Shown here piece after piece: positions 18,528-27,169 of a DNA stretch of 64,000 bases. The stretch is from Salaquimonas sp. (GTDB taxonomy: Bacteria; Pseudomonadota; Alphaproteobacteria; Rhizobiales; Rhizobiaceae): contig JANQQM010000033.1 in assembly GCA_028289365.1 (NCBI GenBank), forward strand, positions 62,001 through 126,000. Direction: 5' to 3'. Position 1 is the stretch's first letter. Every line of letters starts with the position of its first letter. Both the position numbers and the translations under genes were made by a program. A model generated the notes under the pieces. The model made no database searches, had not been told where the DNA came from, and worked only from the letters and a program-made list of their open reading frames with translations.

Positions 18528-19160
18528 TCAGGTGTTAACCTTACCTGTAATGCCTTGCGGAATTCCGAAATAATTCGCGAACCGTACAAGCCGATTGGGT
18601 TTTGATTTCTTAGGATAATCGTTCCTCAGTTGTCTTGCTGGAAATTCAGTAACAAATCGTTCGTCGGTGATCTCAAAGAAGTCTGCAATCTCTTCGATCC
18701 TGTCCCAAAGATCATCATAGTGTATGTTTAGCGATTGGATCTTTTTTTGGTTCAAAAAGTAATGCTTTTGACGGTTTATTGCATTCGATAATGACCAGTA
18801 TTTTATCTTGCCTTGTGCCAAGACACCCAGAACCGAGCCAAGTTTTCTACAATGGGCATTGATAAATCTTCGTCGTCTAAGGCTGTTCATGATCGCATCG
18901 GTATCGCCATAAACGAACAGTACTTTACGGTCACCGTCGATGCAGGTTGGCAAGTCGGGGATATGTTTTAGCCCATCTGTATCCGCAGGACAGTTGGTTT
19001 CCACAAACCTGGCACAGTGGTGCATCAACATGGATGTCGCCACGCCACCCGGTGAAACGATAAGGCGTTTTGGGATATTTGAATATTTTCGAAACCGGTG
19101 CACAAATATGCTTCGACCAGCTGCTATTCTTGCGCCCCTAAGTTTTTTGCGTTTTACCAA
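18528..19160 (-). CDS. Divergent sulfotransferase-like protein, start uncertain
   Basis: A 210-residue basic protein that I do not recognise with certainty. Two segments recall sulfotransferases: LIVSPGGVATSMLMHHCARF near residue 33 resembles the 5'-PSB loop, and RKVLFVYGDTDAIMNSLRRR near residue 77 resembles the 3'-phosphate segment, but the loop lacks the usual Lys/Arg-Ser/Gly-Thr-Thr pattern. The only start of the full ORF is TTG at 19160 without a good ribosome site; a GTG at about residue 20 is an alternative. It is AT-rich and lies beside tRNA-Cys. It may be a divergent member of the fold, or a decaying gene. Confidence 0.5.
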   Translation of the reverse strand: MVKRKKLRGARIAAGRSIFVHRFRKYSNIPKRLIVSPGGVATSMLMHHCARFVETNCPADTDGLKHIPDLPTCIDGDRKVLFVYGDTDAIMNSLRRRRFINAHCRKLGSVLGVLAQGKIKYWSLSNAINRQKHYFLNQKKIQSLNIHYDDLWDRIEEIADFFEITDERFVTEFPARQLRNDYPKKSKPNRLVRFANYFGIPQGITGKVNT

Positions 19161-19527
19161 ATTTTTGATGTTTCGACCTCATTCGCATGTTTGTTAGTAC
19201 ACTCAGCGACCGGCAAAGCCTCACGGTGATCTACTTACCAAAATACGAAAATGTGGCGGACGCTTGCCGCAATTCACCCCTGCGAATCACTTTACATGAT
19301 TTTTGATAGTTTGTGACAATTTCTTTGAAAATTGATTTTCCCAACGATTTGCGATTATTGAACGAAAGTGGGCTTGAGAACAAATCAATCCCGTGTTGAT
19401 CTACATCGATAAACGCTATCAAGATAGCAATGATCTTGGACCGGCAATGACCGGTGAATTCTGACGCCGAAGGACAGCGCGACAGTTGCGTTATCAAACG
19501 GGGAACAGGAACTCGGAGGAGAAAATA
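19161..19527. promoter_or_regulatory. Divergent intergenic region upstream of the Liv-type operon
   Basis: No gene is supported in these 367 bases; the 88-residue minus ORF here has no recognisable content. Several short perfect dyads are present: CAATTT/AAATTG at 19317-19334, CAAGAT/ATCTTG at 19420-19438 and ACCGG/CCGGT at about 19440-19455. They may be operator sites for the downstream ABC transporter operon. GGAGGA lies seven bases before the ATG at 19528. Confidence 0.4.
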
Positions 19528-20679
19528 ATGACAGTCAGAACCCTTGCGATTGCAATTGCCGCGTCAGCCTTGCTGGCCTGGCCTGCATTGGCAGAATCCC
19601 ATGGCGGCAAAGTCAAAGTGGGGATGATAACGACCCTTTCGGGTGGTGGTGCCGGCCTGGGCATAGATGTTCGTGATGGTTTCCTGCTTGCTCTCAAGCA
19701 GTCTGGAAATGACGCGGTGGAAGTCGTCGTTGAGGATGATCAGAGAAAGCCGGATATTGCTGTGCAGCTGGCCGACGAGATGGTGCAATCGGAAAATGTT
19801 GACGTGCTGACCGGTATCATTTGGTCCAACCTTGCAATGGCGGTCGTGCCGTCTGTAACAGCACAAGGAAAAGTCTACCTTTCCCCTAATGCCGGACCAT
19901 CGGCATTGGCGGGCAAGGGATGCCATGAAAACTACTTCAATGTTGCCTGGCAAAACGACAATCTGCATGAGGCAGCCGGAGCCTATGCCAATGACGCCGG
20001 TTACAAGAAGTCATTCATCCTGGCGCCAAACTATCCTGCAGGAAAGGATGCGCTGACCGGTTACAAGCGGTATTTCAAGGGCGATCTGGCCGGAGAGGTC
20101 TACACCAAGCTTGGCCAGACTGACTACGCGGCCGAGATTGCCCAGATACGGGCATCTGATGCCGACAGCGTTTTCTTCTTTTTGCCGGGTGGAATGGGAA
20201 TTTCGTTCCTGAAGCAGTATTCGGGCAGTGGTGTGGATTTGCCGGTGGTCGGGCCGGCGTTCAGTTTCGACCAGGGTATCCTGCAGGCAGTCGGTGAGGC
20301 AGCCCTTGGGGTCAAGAACAGTTCACAGTGGTCGAAGGATATCGATAATCCGGCGAACAAGCAGTTTGTCGAGGCCTTTCAGGCTGAATATGGCCGGTTG
20401 CCGTCGCTTTATGCCAGCCAGGGTTATGACACAGCGAACTTGCTCCTTAGTGCGATCGAGAAAGCTGACGTGAAAGATACCGATGCATTTCTGGCGGCGT
20501 TGAAGGCGGCTGATTTTGATTCCGTACGCGGGAAATTCAGTTTCGGTCCGAACAATCATCCGGTGCAGGACATTTATGTGCGCGAAGTGATCAAAGAGGG
20601 CGATGTCTTTACAAACAAGATTATCGCCACAGCGCTTAGCAATCATTCGGATGCCTATGCTGCCGATTGCAAAATGTGA
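19528..20679 (+). CDS. Branched-chain amino acid type ABC transporter, substrate-binding protein
   Basis: A periplasmic binding protein of the type I (LivK, Peripla_BP_6) family, about 383 residues. The chosen ATG gives a clean signal peptide MTVRTLAIAIAASALLAWPALAES, and GGAGGA lies just upstream; the ORF track start adds 14 unrelated residues. The mature protein opens with KVKVGMITTLSGGGAGLGID and contains VDVLTGIIWSNLAMAVVPSV and QGYDTANLLLSAIE, all typical. Family members bind branched amino acids, aromatic acids, urea or other small solutes, so LivK in the strict sense is not proven. First gene of a complete five-gene importer. Confidence 0.9.
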   Translation: MTVRTLAIAIAASALLAWPALAESHGGKVKVGMITTLSGGGAGLGIDVRDGFLLALKQSGNDAVEVVVEDDQRKPDIAVQLADEMVQSENVDVLTGIIWSNLAMAVVPSVTAQGKVYLSPNAGPSALAGKGCHENYFNVAWQNDNLHEAAGAYANDAGYKKSFILAPNYPAGKDALTGYKRYFKGDLAGEVYTKLGQTDYAAEIAQIRASDADSVFFFLPGGMGISFLKQYSGSGVDLPVVGPAFSFDQGILQAVGEAALGVKNSSQWSKDIDNPANKQFVEAFQAEYGRLPSLYASQGYDTANLLLSAIEKADVKDTDAFLAALKAADFDSVRGKFSFGPNNHPVQDIYVREVIKEGDVFTNKIIATALSNHSDAYAADCKM

Positions 20680-20739
20680 GGATAAGTCGAGGTCGGTTTG
20701 AAAAAGACCAGTCGCGCCCGGCATTGGGATAATCACTAA

Positions 20740-21657
20740 ATGCCACCAATGTTGTTGTTCGAGCAGGCCCTGAACGGTTTTCAGTTCGGGGTCATGCTTT
20801 TTCTCATGGCGGCTGGCCTGACGCTGGTATTTGGTGTCATGGGACTTATAAATCTGGCCCATGGCTCGCTCTACATGATCGGAGCCTTTTTCGCCGCTTA
20901 TGTTGCAGGGCTGACCGGTTCCTTCATCCTGGCTCTTGGAGCAAGCCTGGCTGCGGCGGCAGCGGCTGGCGCGATCATCGAAGTCACCGTATTGCGGCGC
21001 CTTTATGATCGAGATCATCTCGACCAGGTACTGGCAACGTTTGCCCTGATATTGATCCTGTCAGAGGGTACGCGTTGGGTTTTTGGTTCGTTTCCACTCT
21101 ATCTGGACCTGCCGGACTATCTTGATGGAGTGGCGGTTTTGCCCGGTGGCCTTGAATATCCAATCTACAGGCTTGTGATCATAGCGATTGGCTTGATCAT
21201 GGCGGGTGGATTGTTCCTGCTTATCGCCAGGACCAGGCTTGGTATCCAGATTCGGGCTGGAGAAAACGACCGCGAAATGATCGCCGCACTCGGTGTCGAT
21301 ATTACCAGATTGTACACCATTGTATTTGCAATTGGTGCAGCTTTGGCAGGACTGGCTGGTGCCCTGGTCGGCTCAATCCAGTCGGTGCAGGTGGGCATGG
21401 GTGAGCCGGTCCTCATCCTCGCATTCGTGGTGATCGTCATCGGTGGTATCGGTTCAATCAAGGGAGCCATGATCGGCGCTATTCTGGTTGGCATGACAGA
21501 CACGCTTGGTCGGTTCTTGTTACCCATAGCCATGTCCTCCGTGATGGATGCGTCGCAGGCAGCGTCGGTCGGCTCTGCACTTGCCTCCATGTCAATTTAC
21601 ATCTTGATGGCTGTTGTGTTGGCGATCAGACCCACCGGCCTTTACGGAAATCGTTGA
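20740..21657 (+). CDS. livH: Branched-chain amino acid type ABC transporter permease (LivH)
   Basis: A 305-residue inner-membrane permease with about eight hydrophobic segments. The opening FQFGVMLFLMAAGLTLVFGVMGLINLAHGSLYM is the LivH signature, and the coupling segment RAGENDREMIAALGVDI near residue 170 contacts the ATPases. It lies 60 bases after the binding-protein gene and one base before the ATG of livM. Confidence 0.93.
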   Translation: MPPMLLFEQALNGFQFGVMLFLMAAGLTLVFGVMGLINLAHGSLYMIGAFFAAYVAGLTGSFILALGASLAAAAAAGAIIEVTVLRRLYDRDHLDQVLATFALILILSEGTRWVFGSFPLYLDLPDYLDGVAVLPGGLEYPIYRLVIIAIGLIMAGGLFLLIARTRLGIQIRAGENDREMIAALGVDITRLYTIVFAIGAALAGLAGALVGSIQSVQVGMGEPVLILAFVVIVIGGIGSIKGAMIGAILVGMTDTLGRFLLPIAMSSVMDASQAASVGSALASMSIYILMAVVLAIRPTGLYGNR

Positions 21658-21658
21658 T

Positions 21659-22642
21659 ATGAACCGCGAGGGAATCTTGAATGCAGTATTGGCCTCTTCT
21701 CTGGTTCTTGTTCCGTTATGGGCAAGTCTGTCTGGCGAAATTTTTGCGATAACGCTTGCCACGAAGATCGCCATCCTGGCGCTGGCAGGCGTTGGTCTGA
21801 ATATTGCGCTCGGTCAAGGCGGGCTGGTTAGTCTCGGGCATGCCGTATTTTTTGGTCTCGGCGGCTATGCCATGGGGGTTCTGGCGAGCCATGCGCAGGA
21901 TTTCGTTCCGCTTCTGGAATGGCCATTTGCATTGGACGGGACCAAATCCATGCCGGTCATCTGGATCACCGCAATCCTCGCCAGCAGTCTTGCGGCTTTG
22001 GTGATCGGGATCATCAGTCTGCGGACATCGGGCGTGTATTTCATCATGATCACGCTCGCATTTGGCCAGATGTTCTACTACTTCACTATCTCCTGGCCGG
22101 CCTATGGTGGCGAGGACGGGTTGCCGATCTATATCCGCAACAGTTTTCCCGGTCTGAACACGCTTGTTCCCTTGCAGTTTCACTTCATCTGTCTGGCACT
22201 TTTGTTTGCTGCACTTGTCTTCTCGGCGCGGCTTAAGACTTCGCCGTTTGGGTTGGCGCTGAACGCGGCGAGACAAAATGGCGAACGCGTTGCGGCTTCC
22301 GGTATTAGGCCGTTTGATGTGCGGTTGTGGGCGTTTGTAATTTCGGGTGCGATTACCGGCCTTGCTGGGGCTTTGTTTGCCGATTTGAACAGGTTTGTTA
22401 GCCCCGTCATGTTCAGCTGGCAAACCAGCGGCGAGATCATAATATTTGTAATCCTGGGCGGAGTAGGGCGGTTGTTTGGACCGGTTGCGGGCGCAATGCT
22501 CTTTATTATCCTTGAGCATTTTCTGGGGGATTTCAGCGAATATTGGCAGATTTTTCTGGGATTATTGCTACTTGCGGTGATCCTTTACTCTCCCGGTGGC
22601 ATCATTGGTATTCTTGCCGGAAGGGAGAAATCCCATGTCTGA
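21659..22642 (+). CDS. livM: Branched-chain amino acid type ABC transporter permease (LivM)
   Basis: A 327-residue permease, partner of LivH. NIALGQGGLVSLGHAVFFGLGGYAMGVL near residues 42-69 is the family core, and LNAARQNGERVAASGIRPFDVRLWAF near residue 205 is the ATPase coupling region. The ORF track starts 45 bases upstream inside livH; the ATG at 21659 right after the livH stop is better. The end overlaps livG by 8 bases. Confidence 0.92.
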   Translation: MNREGILNAVLASSLVLVPLWASLSGEIFAITLATKIAILALAGVGLNIALGQGGLVSLGHAVFFGLGGYAMGVLASHAQDFVPLLEWPFALDGTKSMPVIWITAILASSLAALVIGIISLRTSGVYFIMITLAFGQMFYYFTISWPAYGGEDGLPIYIRNSFPGLNTLVPLQFHFICLALLFAALVFSARLKTSPFGLALNAARQNGERVAASGIRPFDVRLWAFVISGAITGLAGALFADLNRFVSPVMFSWQTSGEIIIFVILGGVGRLFGPVAGAMLFIILEHFLGDFSEYWQIFLGLLLLAVILYSPGGIIGILAGREKSHV

Positions 22643-23384
22643 ATCCATCCTCGCAGTCCGCGAAATCATGAAGTCCTTTGGGGCAGTGCCTGCTTGCAGG
22701 CAGGTATCTATTGATCTGAAGAAGGATGAAATCCACGCATTGATCGGGCCAAATGGCGCCGGAAAATCTACGTTGATCAAACAGATCTGCGGCGACCTTG
22801 CGCCTGATAGCGGCACTATCCACTTTTTGGGAGAGGATGTTACTGACCTGGACGTTGCCATGCGGGCACGGATGGGCCTCGGGCGTAGTTTTCAAATTTC
22901 GTCGGTTATTTCAGAATTTACAGTCTTGCAAAACATCGTGCTTCCAATTCTGGGGAAGAACGGACATGTAATGCGGTTTTTCAGACCCGCCTTCGCTAAC
23001 CAATCTTGCGTCGATTTCGCCCGGCAGGTCGCGAATAGGGTAGCGCTTCAGGATCGCCTTTCTGTTCGGGCAGGCGACCTGGCCCATGGAGAGCGCAGGC
23101 GCCTCGAAATCGCCATGGCGCTGGCGTTGCGCCCACAAGCCTTTCTGCTTGACGAACCGATGGCGGGAATGGGACCAGAAGGTACGAAGCAGATGACGGG
23201 CTTGCTGCGCGAGTTACGCAGCGAAGCACCCATTCTTCTGGTTGAACACGATATGGATGCCGTATTTGCCCTGGCTGACCGGATTTCCGTGCTCGTGAAT
23301 GGTGAGATTATTGCCAGTGGAACGGTTGGCGAGATCCGAAACAATGCTCAGGTCAGGCTGGCATATTTGGGCGAGGAGGAATAA
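22635..23384 (+). CDS. livG: Branched-chain amino acid type ABC transporter ATP-binding protein (LivG)
   Basis: A 249-residue ABC ATPase. Walker A is GPNGAGKST near residue 38, the signature is LAHGERRRLEIAMAL (an H for the second G of LSGGQ, common in LivG), Walker B is AFLLDEPMAGM and the switch His lies in LLVEHDMDAV. GGGAG precedes the ATG, and the start overlaps livM by 8 bases. With LivF it forms the nucleotide-binding pair of the importer. Confidence 0.93.
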   Translation: MSESILAVREIMKSFGAVPACRQVSIDLKKDEIHALIGPNGAGKSTLIKQICGDLAPDSGTIHFLGEDVTDLDVAMRARMGLGRSFQISSVISEFTVLQNIVLPILGKNGHVMRFFRPAFANQSCVDFARQVANRVALQDRLSVRAGDLAHGERRRLEIAMALALRPQAFLLDEPMAGMGPEGTKQMTGLLRELRSEAPILLVEHDMDAVFALADRISVLVNGEIIASGTVGEIRNNAQVRLAYLGEEE

Positions 23385-24073
23385 TGAGCCTCCTTAGCCT
23401 TTCTGACGTGAACGTTTTCTATGGCAAGTCACAAGCCCTGTTTGGCGTTGATCTCGATCTCGGGCAGGGCGAAGTTCTGGCATTGATGGGTCGCAATGGC
23501 ATGGGAAAAACAACCACGATCCGCGCCATTTGCGGAATGATGCCCGTGCAATCAGGTGAGATACGGTTTGATGGTTTTTCGCTTGCCGGAAAGGCATCTC
23601 ACGAAATTGCCAGATTGGGGTGTGGCTTGGTGCCGGAAGGGCGGCGTTGTTTTGCCAGCCTAACCGTCGAGGAAAACCTTATCGCAGCTGCGCGCAAGGG
23701 CGAATGGGATCTCAATACTGTGGGTGAATTGTTCCCAATACTGGCCGAGCGTCGAACGCAACGCGCAGCCACCCTTTCTGGTGGTGAGCAGCAGATGCTG
23801 GCGATCGGCAGAGCGCTGATGACCAATCCCAAACTCCTGCTGCTGGATGAGGCAACTGAGGGCTTGGCGCCGTTGGTCCGGGAAGTCATCTGGACAGCCA
23901 TAGCCGGATTGAAGAACAAGACAGATCTGGCCATCCTTGTCGTCGACAAATCGCTCAAGGAAATCAGGTCGATTGCAGACCGTGCCGTCATTCTCGAACG
24001 CGGCCGTTCCGCGTGGGTTGGCAAGATGCCAGAGCTCGATCAGGATGTGGCAATGCGTTACCTGGGCGTTTGA
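23384..24073 (+). CDS. livF: Branched-chain amino acid type ABC transporter ATP-binding protein (LivF)
   Basis: A 229-residue ABC ATPase. Walker A is GRNGMGKTT near residue 36, the signature is LSGGEQQMLAIGRAL, and Walker B is LLLLDEATEGLAP. The usual switch histidine after Walker B is replaced: the family HxxxxA stretch reads ILVVDKSLKEIRSIADRAV, where V-D-K stands at the usual V-E-(H/Q) position, as in several LivF proteins. The start overlaps the livG stop by one base. Last gene of the importer operon. Confidence 0.92.
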   Translation: MSLLSLSDVNVFYGKSQALFGVDLDLGQGEVLALMGRNGMGKTTTIRAICGMMPVQSGEIRFDGFSLAGKASHEIARLGCGLVPEGRRCFASLTVEENLIAAARKGEWDLNTVGELFPILAERRTQRAATLSGGEQQMLAIGRALMTNPKLLLLDEATEGLAPLVREVIWTAIAGLKNKTDLAILVVDKSLKEIRSIADRAVILERGRSAWVGKMPELDQDVAMRYLGV

Positions 24074-24197
24074 AGGTTTACGTATTGATTCGATTTTCGC
24101 GACAAAGAGGTTTTACGGTTATCACCACTCAACCGGTTAGAGTGCTAACAATCTGATTTTAAACATTTATTTACTTTCGTACTTGCACGATAGCATG

Positions 24198-24211
24198 GAT
24201 TGCTGGCAATC
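24198..24211. promoter_or_regulatory. 14-bp perfect palindrome upstream of usg
   Basis: GATTGC-TG-GCAATC lies 32 bases before the usg ATG. Its right part overlaps the second copy of a 10-base direct repeat CAATCTGATT (24149-24158 and 24207-24216). The position suits an operator or a structured leader, but no regulator can be named. Confidence 0.35.
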
Positions 24212-24242
24212 TGATTCACATGATCCATAACGGAGGTATCTT

Positions 24243-24512
24243 ATGATCTCGAAGGAAATGGAACTGATGATGTCCGGCCATGGGCTGACTACTGCTCAGA
24301 TTTATTACGCAATGCCGGATTATCAAACCATACTGCAAACCTATCTCTGGCAGGATTATGATCTGGCGCCGGAATTTCCGAAGCTGCGAGGTTTCCTGGA
24401 ATTCTGGCAGGAAGAGCTAGACGGGCCAATTCGCTCGGTCCGCTATACCCACAAACGACTGATCAGCCCCAGCGAGTGGCGCAATGTAGGTGGAGAATTT
24501 ACACTGCAGTAA
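24243..24512 (+). CDS. usg: Usg family protein
   Basis: An 89-residue soluble protein of the Usg family, known from Caulobacter where a homologue sits near tryptophan genes. The family core YGLTTAxIxYxxPDxxxxLQTxxWQDYDLAPxFP is represented by HGLTTAQIYYAMPDYQTILQTYLWQDYDLAPEFP, and the end RLISPSEWRNVGGEFTLQ is also typical. Function is unknown. GGAGG is well placed before the ATG. It is a stand-alone gene after the Liv operon. Confidence 0.88.
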   Translation: MISKEMELMMSGHGLTTAQIYYAMPDYQTILQTYLWQDYDLAPEFPKLRGFLEFWQEELDGPIRSVRYTHKRLISPSEWRNVGGEFTLQ

Positions 24513-24547
24513 GACGCTCCGCTCGGGGAGTTACTGCCCGCGACAAA

Positions 24548-24832
24548 TCAATCGCAATATCTTGCGATTGCGCATTGGGGATTGTCCTTGGTAACGACCA
24601 TTGTTTCTAAAACTTCATTACCGGTGGTTTCGCATTTCAACAGATTGGCCTGTTGGATCGGTGTGCCTTTGCGAATGGGTAATGCCTGTCCGCTTCGCTC
24701 TTCATAGACAACCCCGTTTTTCTCAAATTCTGCAACAGCCTGTTCGCAGGTCATCTGTTGCGTCAATTCCTGCGCGGTTGCGATATTCGGCAATAAGAAA
24801 ACCATCGACAATATCAAACTTGTATACTTCAT
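24548..24832 (-). CDS. Small secreted protein of unknown function
   Basis: A 94-residue protein with a clear Sec signal peptide MKYTSLILSMVFLLPNIATAQE. The mature part of about 73 residues holds four cysteines (TCEQA, LKCETT, PQCAIARYC), which could form two disulfides in the periplasm. I do not recognise a family. It is transcribed toward usg and divergently from the TRAP operon at 25006. Confidence 0.65.
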   Translation of the reverse strand: MKYTSLILSMVFLLPNIATAQELTQQMTCEQAVAEFEKNGVVYEERSGQALPIRKGTPIQQANLLKCETTGNEVLETMVVTKDNPQCAIARYCD

Positions 24833-25005
24833 TGCAGTCTTCCCTCGGGATTGGTTGTCATCGCGATGCTTAGCCCGTTCTTACTAAAAAGAACATAGAG
24901 CAGCTTATATTTGTAGAAGGATTGCGGCAATTTCATTTCCGGCTATTGCGTAAACTGAATATTGTGTCATTTGGATTTGCAGATTTTGCCTGCTAGTGAG
25001 GCGGG

Positions 25006-25542
25006 GTGGGTATTCGAGATTTCATCATTGCGTCGGCAGATGTTCTGCATCGACTGAATCTTGCCATCTGCATTGCGCTGATGTCGGTATTGTTTGTTGC
25101 TCAAATCACTATCGTGGTTCTGCGATATGCATTTGGTGTAGGCTTTCTCGAATTGCAGGACATGGCGTCCTATTCCTTCGCTATGCTGGTCGTGTTGAGT
25201 ATTCCCGTGGCACTTCGATTGGATCGTCATGTGAGGGTGGACATATTCCGCTCGCGTCAAACGGATAAAATGCAGCGCAGTTTTGATGGTTTCGGAATTC
25301 TCCTGCTGCTGATTCCGGTATTTGCGATGACGCTGTATGTCGTGATGCCGCAGGTGATTTACTCCTGGCAAATATTGGAGGCTGGCGTCGAGACCGGCGG
25401 CTTGCCCGGATATTTTCTGATCAAGACGGCCCTGCCAGTTTCCTGCTTCCTGATGCTGCTGCAGGGTGCGGCTTTCCTGCTGGAGGAAAAGCCGCGATCA
25501 ACGGCCGGTGATAACGTTGCGGGGGATCGCCGTGGAAAGTGA
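25006..25542 (+). CDS. dctQ: TRAP transporter small permease (DctQ), TakP-type system
   Basis: A 178-residue four-helix DctQ protein. RLDRHVRVDIFRSRQTDKMQ after the second helix is the DctQ signature. Start is GTG with a GAGG just upstream. The end overlaps the large-permease gene by 11 bases if that gene starts at its GTG. It is the first gene of dctQ-dctM-dctP, with the binding protein last, an order common for keto-acid TRAP systems. Confidence 0.85.
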   Translation: MGIRDFIIASADVLHRLNLAICIALMSVLFVAQITIVVLRYAFGVGFLELQDMASYSFAMLVVLSIPVALRLDRHVRVDIFRSRQTDKMQRSFDGFGILLLLIPVFAMTLYVVMPQVIYSWQILEAGVETGGLPGYFLIKTALPVSCFLMLLQGAAFLLEEKPRSTAGDNVAGDRRGK

Positions 25543-27145
25543 TGTCTTTTGGCTGATCATTCTGGGCTTTGCCCTATTGGCCGGGATCATGACCGGTATT
25601 CCGGTCATGCTGGTTATCGCTGGTGTTCCGCTTGCAATCGCATTTATTGCATCAATTTTTGGCGCGTTTGATCTTTCCTTTTTGCTTGCCTATCCAAACC
25701 GTATTTTCGGGGTGATGAGCAACACAATTTTGATTGCTGTTCCGCTCTTCGTGCTGATGGGCGTTCTGCTTGAACAATCGCGGGTGGCAGAACGCATGCT
25801 GTTGAACATGACGCGGATGTTGGGCGGTTCTCGCGGGACCCTGGTTCTTTCGGTCGTCGTTGTCAGTGCGCTAATTGCGGCTTCTACCGGAATTATCGGG
25901 GCGACGGTCGTGATGCTTGGCATGATTGCCTTGCCGGCCCTGCTTCATGCTGGCGTTTCCGAAAGGTTATCGAGTGGTTTGATCTGTGCGTCGGGGACGC
26001 TCGGCCAGATTATTCCGCCCTCCATCGTTCTCATCATATTGGGCGATCAGATTTCCAATGCCCATATTGAAGCGCAGCGAAATGTTGGCAATTTTGCACC
26101 GGATCCAGTGACTGTCGGAGATCTGTTTGCTGGGGCCCTATTGCCCGGTCTGGTGCTCGTGGCGCTGTATTCCGTTTATGCACTGGTGGCGGTCAATCTA
26201 GGCGCAGCGCCGGATCGCGCCACAGAAGATGTAACCTCTGACAAAGGCTTAAATGATCCAACCACAAACGGAATCGAGGCAAGCGCAGATGCTCGGGACT
26301 TGATCGTTACTGTCGCGCCTCCAATACTTCTAATAGTTGCGGTGCTGGGATCGATCCTCATGGGTGTGGCGACCCCCACCGAAGCAGCAGCGGTCGGCGT
26401 GCTTGGCACCCTGTTGATTGCAGCTGGCTATAGCGATGTGAAGTTCAGATATTTGCCCGCGATCATGATCGTCACAGCATTAGCTGCCTTTGGTCTGGTG
26501 ATCCTGAAAGCAAGCGGTGCTACGCATATCGATGCCAGCGGCCTTGCCGGCAGCCTTGGTTTTGGAACGCTGATCGCGATCTTTTGTGCAGTGTTGTTGC
26601 TAGCCGGCATGGTGACTGCGATCTTGTGCCTCTGGCGGGTTGGCGTCCTGATTGGAGCAATCACCAGAACCATCGAAATTTCCGCGATGATCTTCGGCAT
26701 CATCATTGCGGCCAGCATGTTGTCACTGGTGTTTCGCGGATTTCAGGGCGACGAGATTGTCAACGAAATGCTGACCAGCATTCCCGGCGAAAAATGGGGG
26801 ATGCTGATCGTGACAATGACGGTGATCTTTCTTTTGGGGTTCGTATTGGAATTCGTGGAGATCGTGCTGATTGTCATCCCGATCATCGGGCCGGTCCTGC
26901 TTGCCACCGATTTTGACCCGGTATGGCTGGCCGTCCTGGTTGCCTTGAACCTGCAAACTTCATTTCTGACACCGCCGTTCGGATTCGCACTGTTCTACTT
27001 CCGCTCGGTAGCACCAAAAGAAGTTTCTACCGAAACCATCTATCTGTCGATCATTCCTTTCGTTATCATTCAATTGTTGGCGATGGTAATCGTTGTTGCA
27101 TTTCCGGCTCTTTCGACATGGCTTCCATCCCTTCTGTTCGGCTAA
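25532..27145 (+). CDS. dctM: TRAP transporter large permease (DctM), long TakP-type form
   Basis: An approximately 537-residue DctM protein, longer than the usual 430 because of extra segments in the middle (about residues 215-390, including a polar loop TSDKGLNDPTTNGIEASADA and additional hydrophobic helices). Core motifs are intact: GIIGATVVMLGMIALPALL, ASGTLGQIIPPSIVLIILGD and the C-terminal TSFLTPPFGFALFYFRS. This long form goes with the TakP/SmoM type of binding protein encoded next. The ORF-track start is inside dctQ; the GTG at 25532 with GGGGG upstream is preferred. Confidence 0.9.
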   Translation: MESDVFWLIILGFALLAGIMTGIPVMLVIAGVPLAIAFIASIFGAFDLSFLLAYPNRIFGVMSNTILIAVPLFVLMGVLLEQSRVAERMLLNMTRMLGGSRGTLVLSVVVVSALIAASTGIIGATVVMLGMIALPALLHAGVSERLSSGLICASGTLGQIIPPSIVLIILGDQISNAHIEAQRNVGNFAPDPVTVGDLFAGALLPGLVLVALYSVYALVAVNLGAAPDRATEDVTSDKGLNDPTTNGIEASADARDLIVTVAPPILLIVAVLGSILMGVATPTEAAAVGVLGTLLIAAGYSDVKFRYLPAIMIVTALAAFGLVILKASGATHIDASGLAGSLGFGTLIAIFCAVLLLAGMVTAILCLWRVGVLIGAITRTIEISAMIFGIIIAASMLSLVFRGFQGDEIVNEMLTSIPGEKWGMLIVTMTVIFLLGFVLEFVEIVLIVIPIIGPVLLATDFDPVWLAVLVALNLQTSFLTPPFGFALFYFRSVAPKEVSTETIYLSIIPFVIIQLLAMVIVVAFPALSTWLPSLLFG

Positions 27146-27169
27146 TCGACAACCGTTGGAGTATTCACA

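Noticed and set aside
19231-19497. 88-residue minus ORF upstream of the Liv operon
   Set aside because: No recognisable content or start signals; the region is better read as control DNA.
21716-22519. 267-residue minus ORF across livM
   Set aside because: Shadow of the livM frame with Lys/Arg/Gln-rich non-protein-like content.
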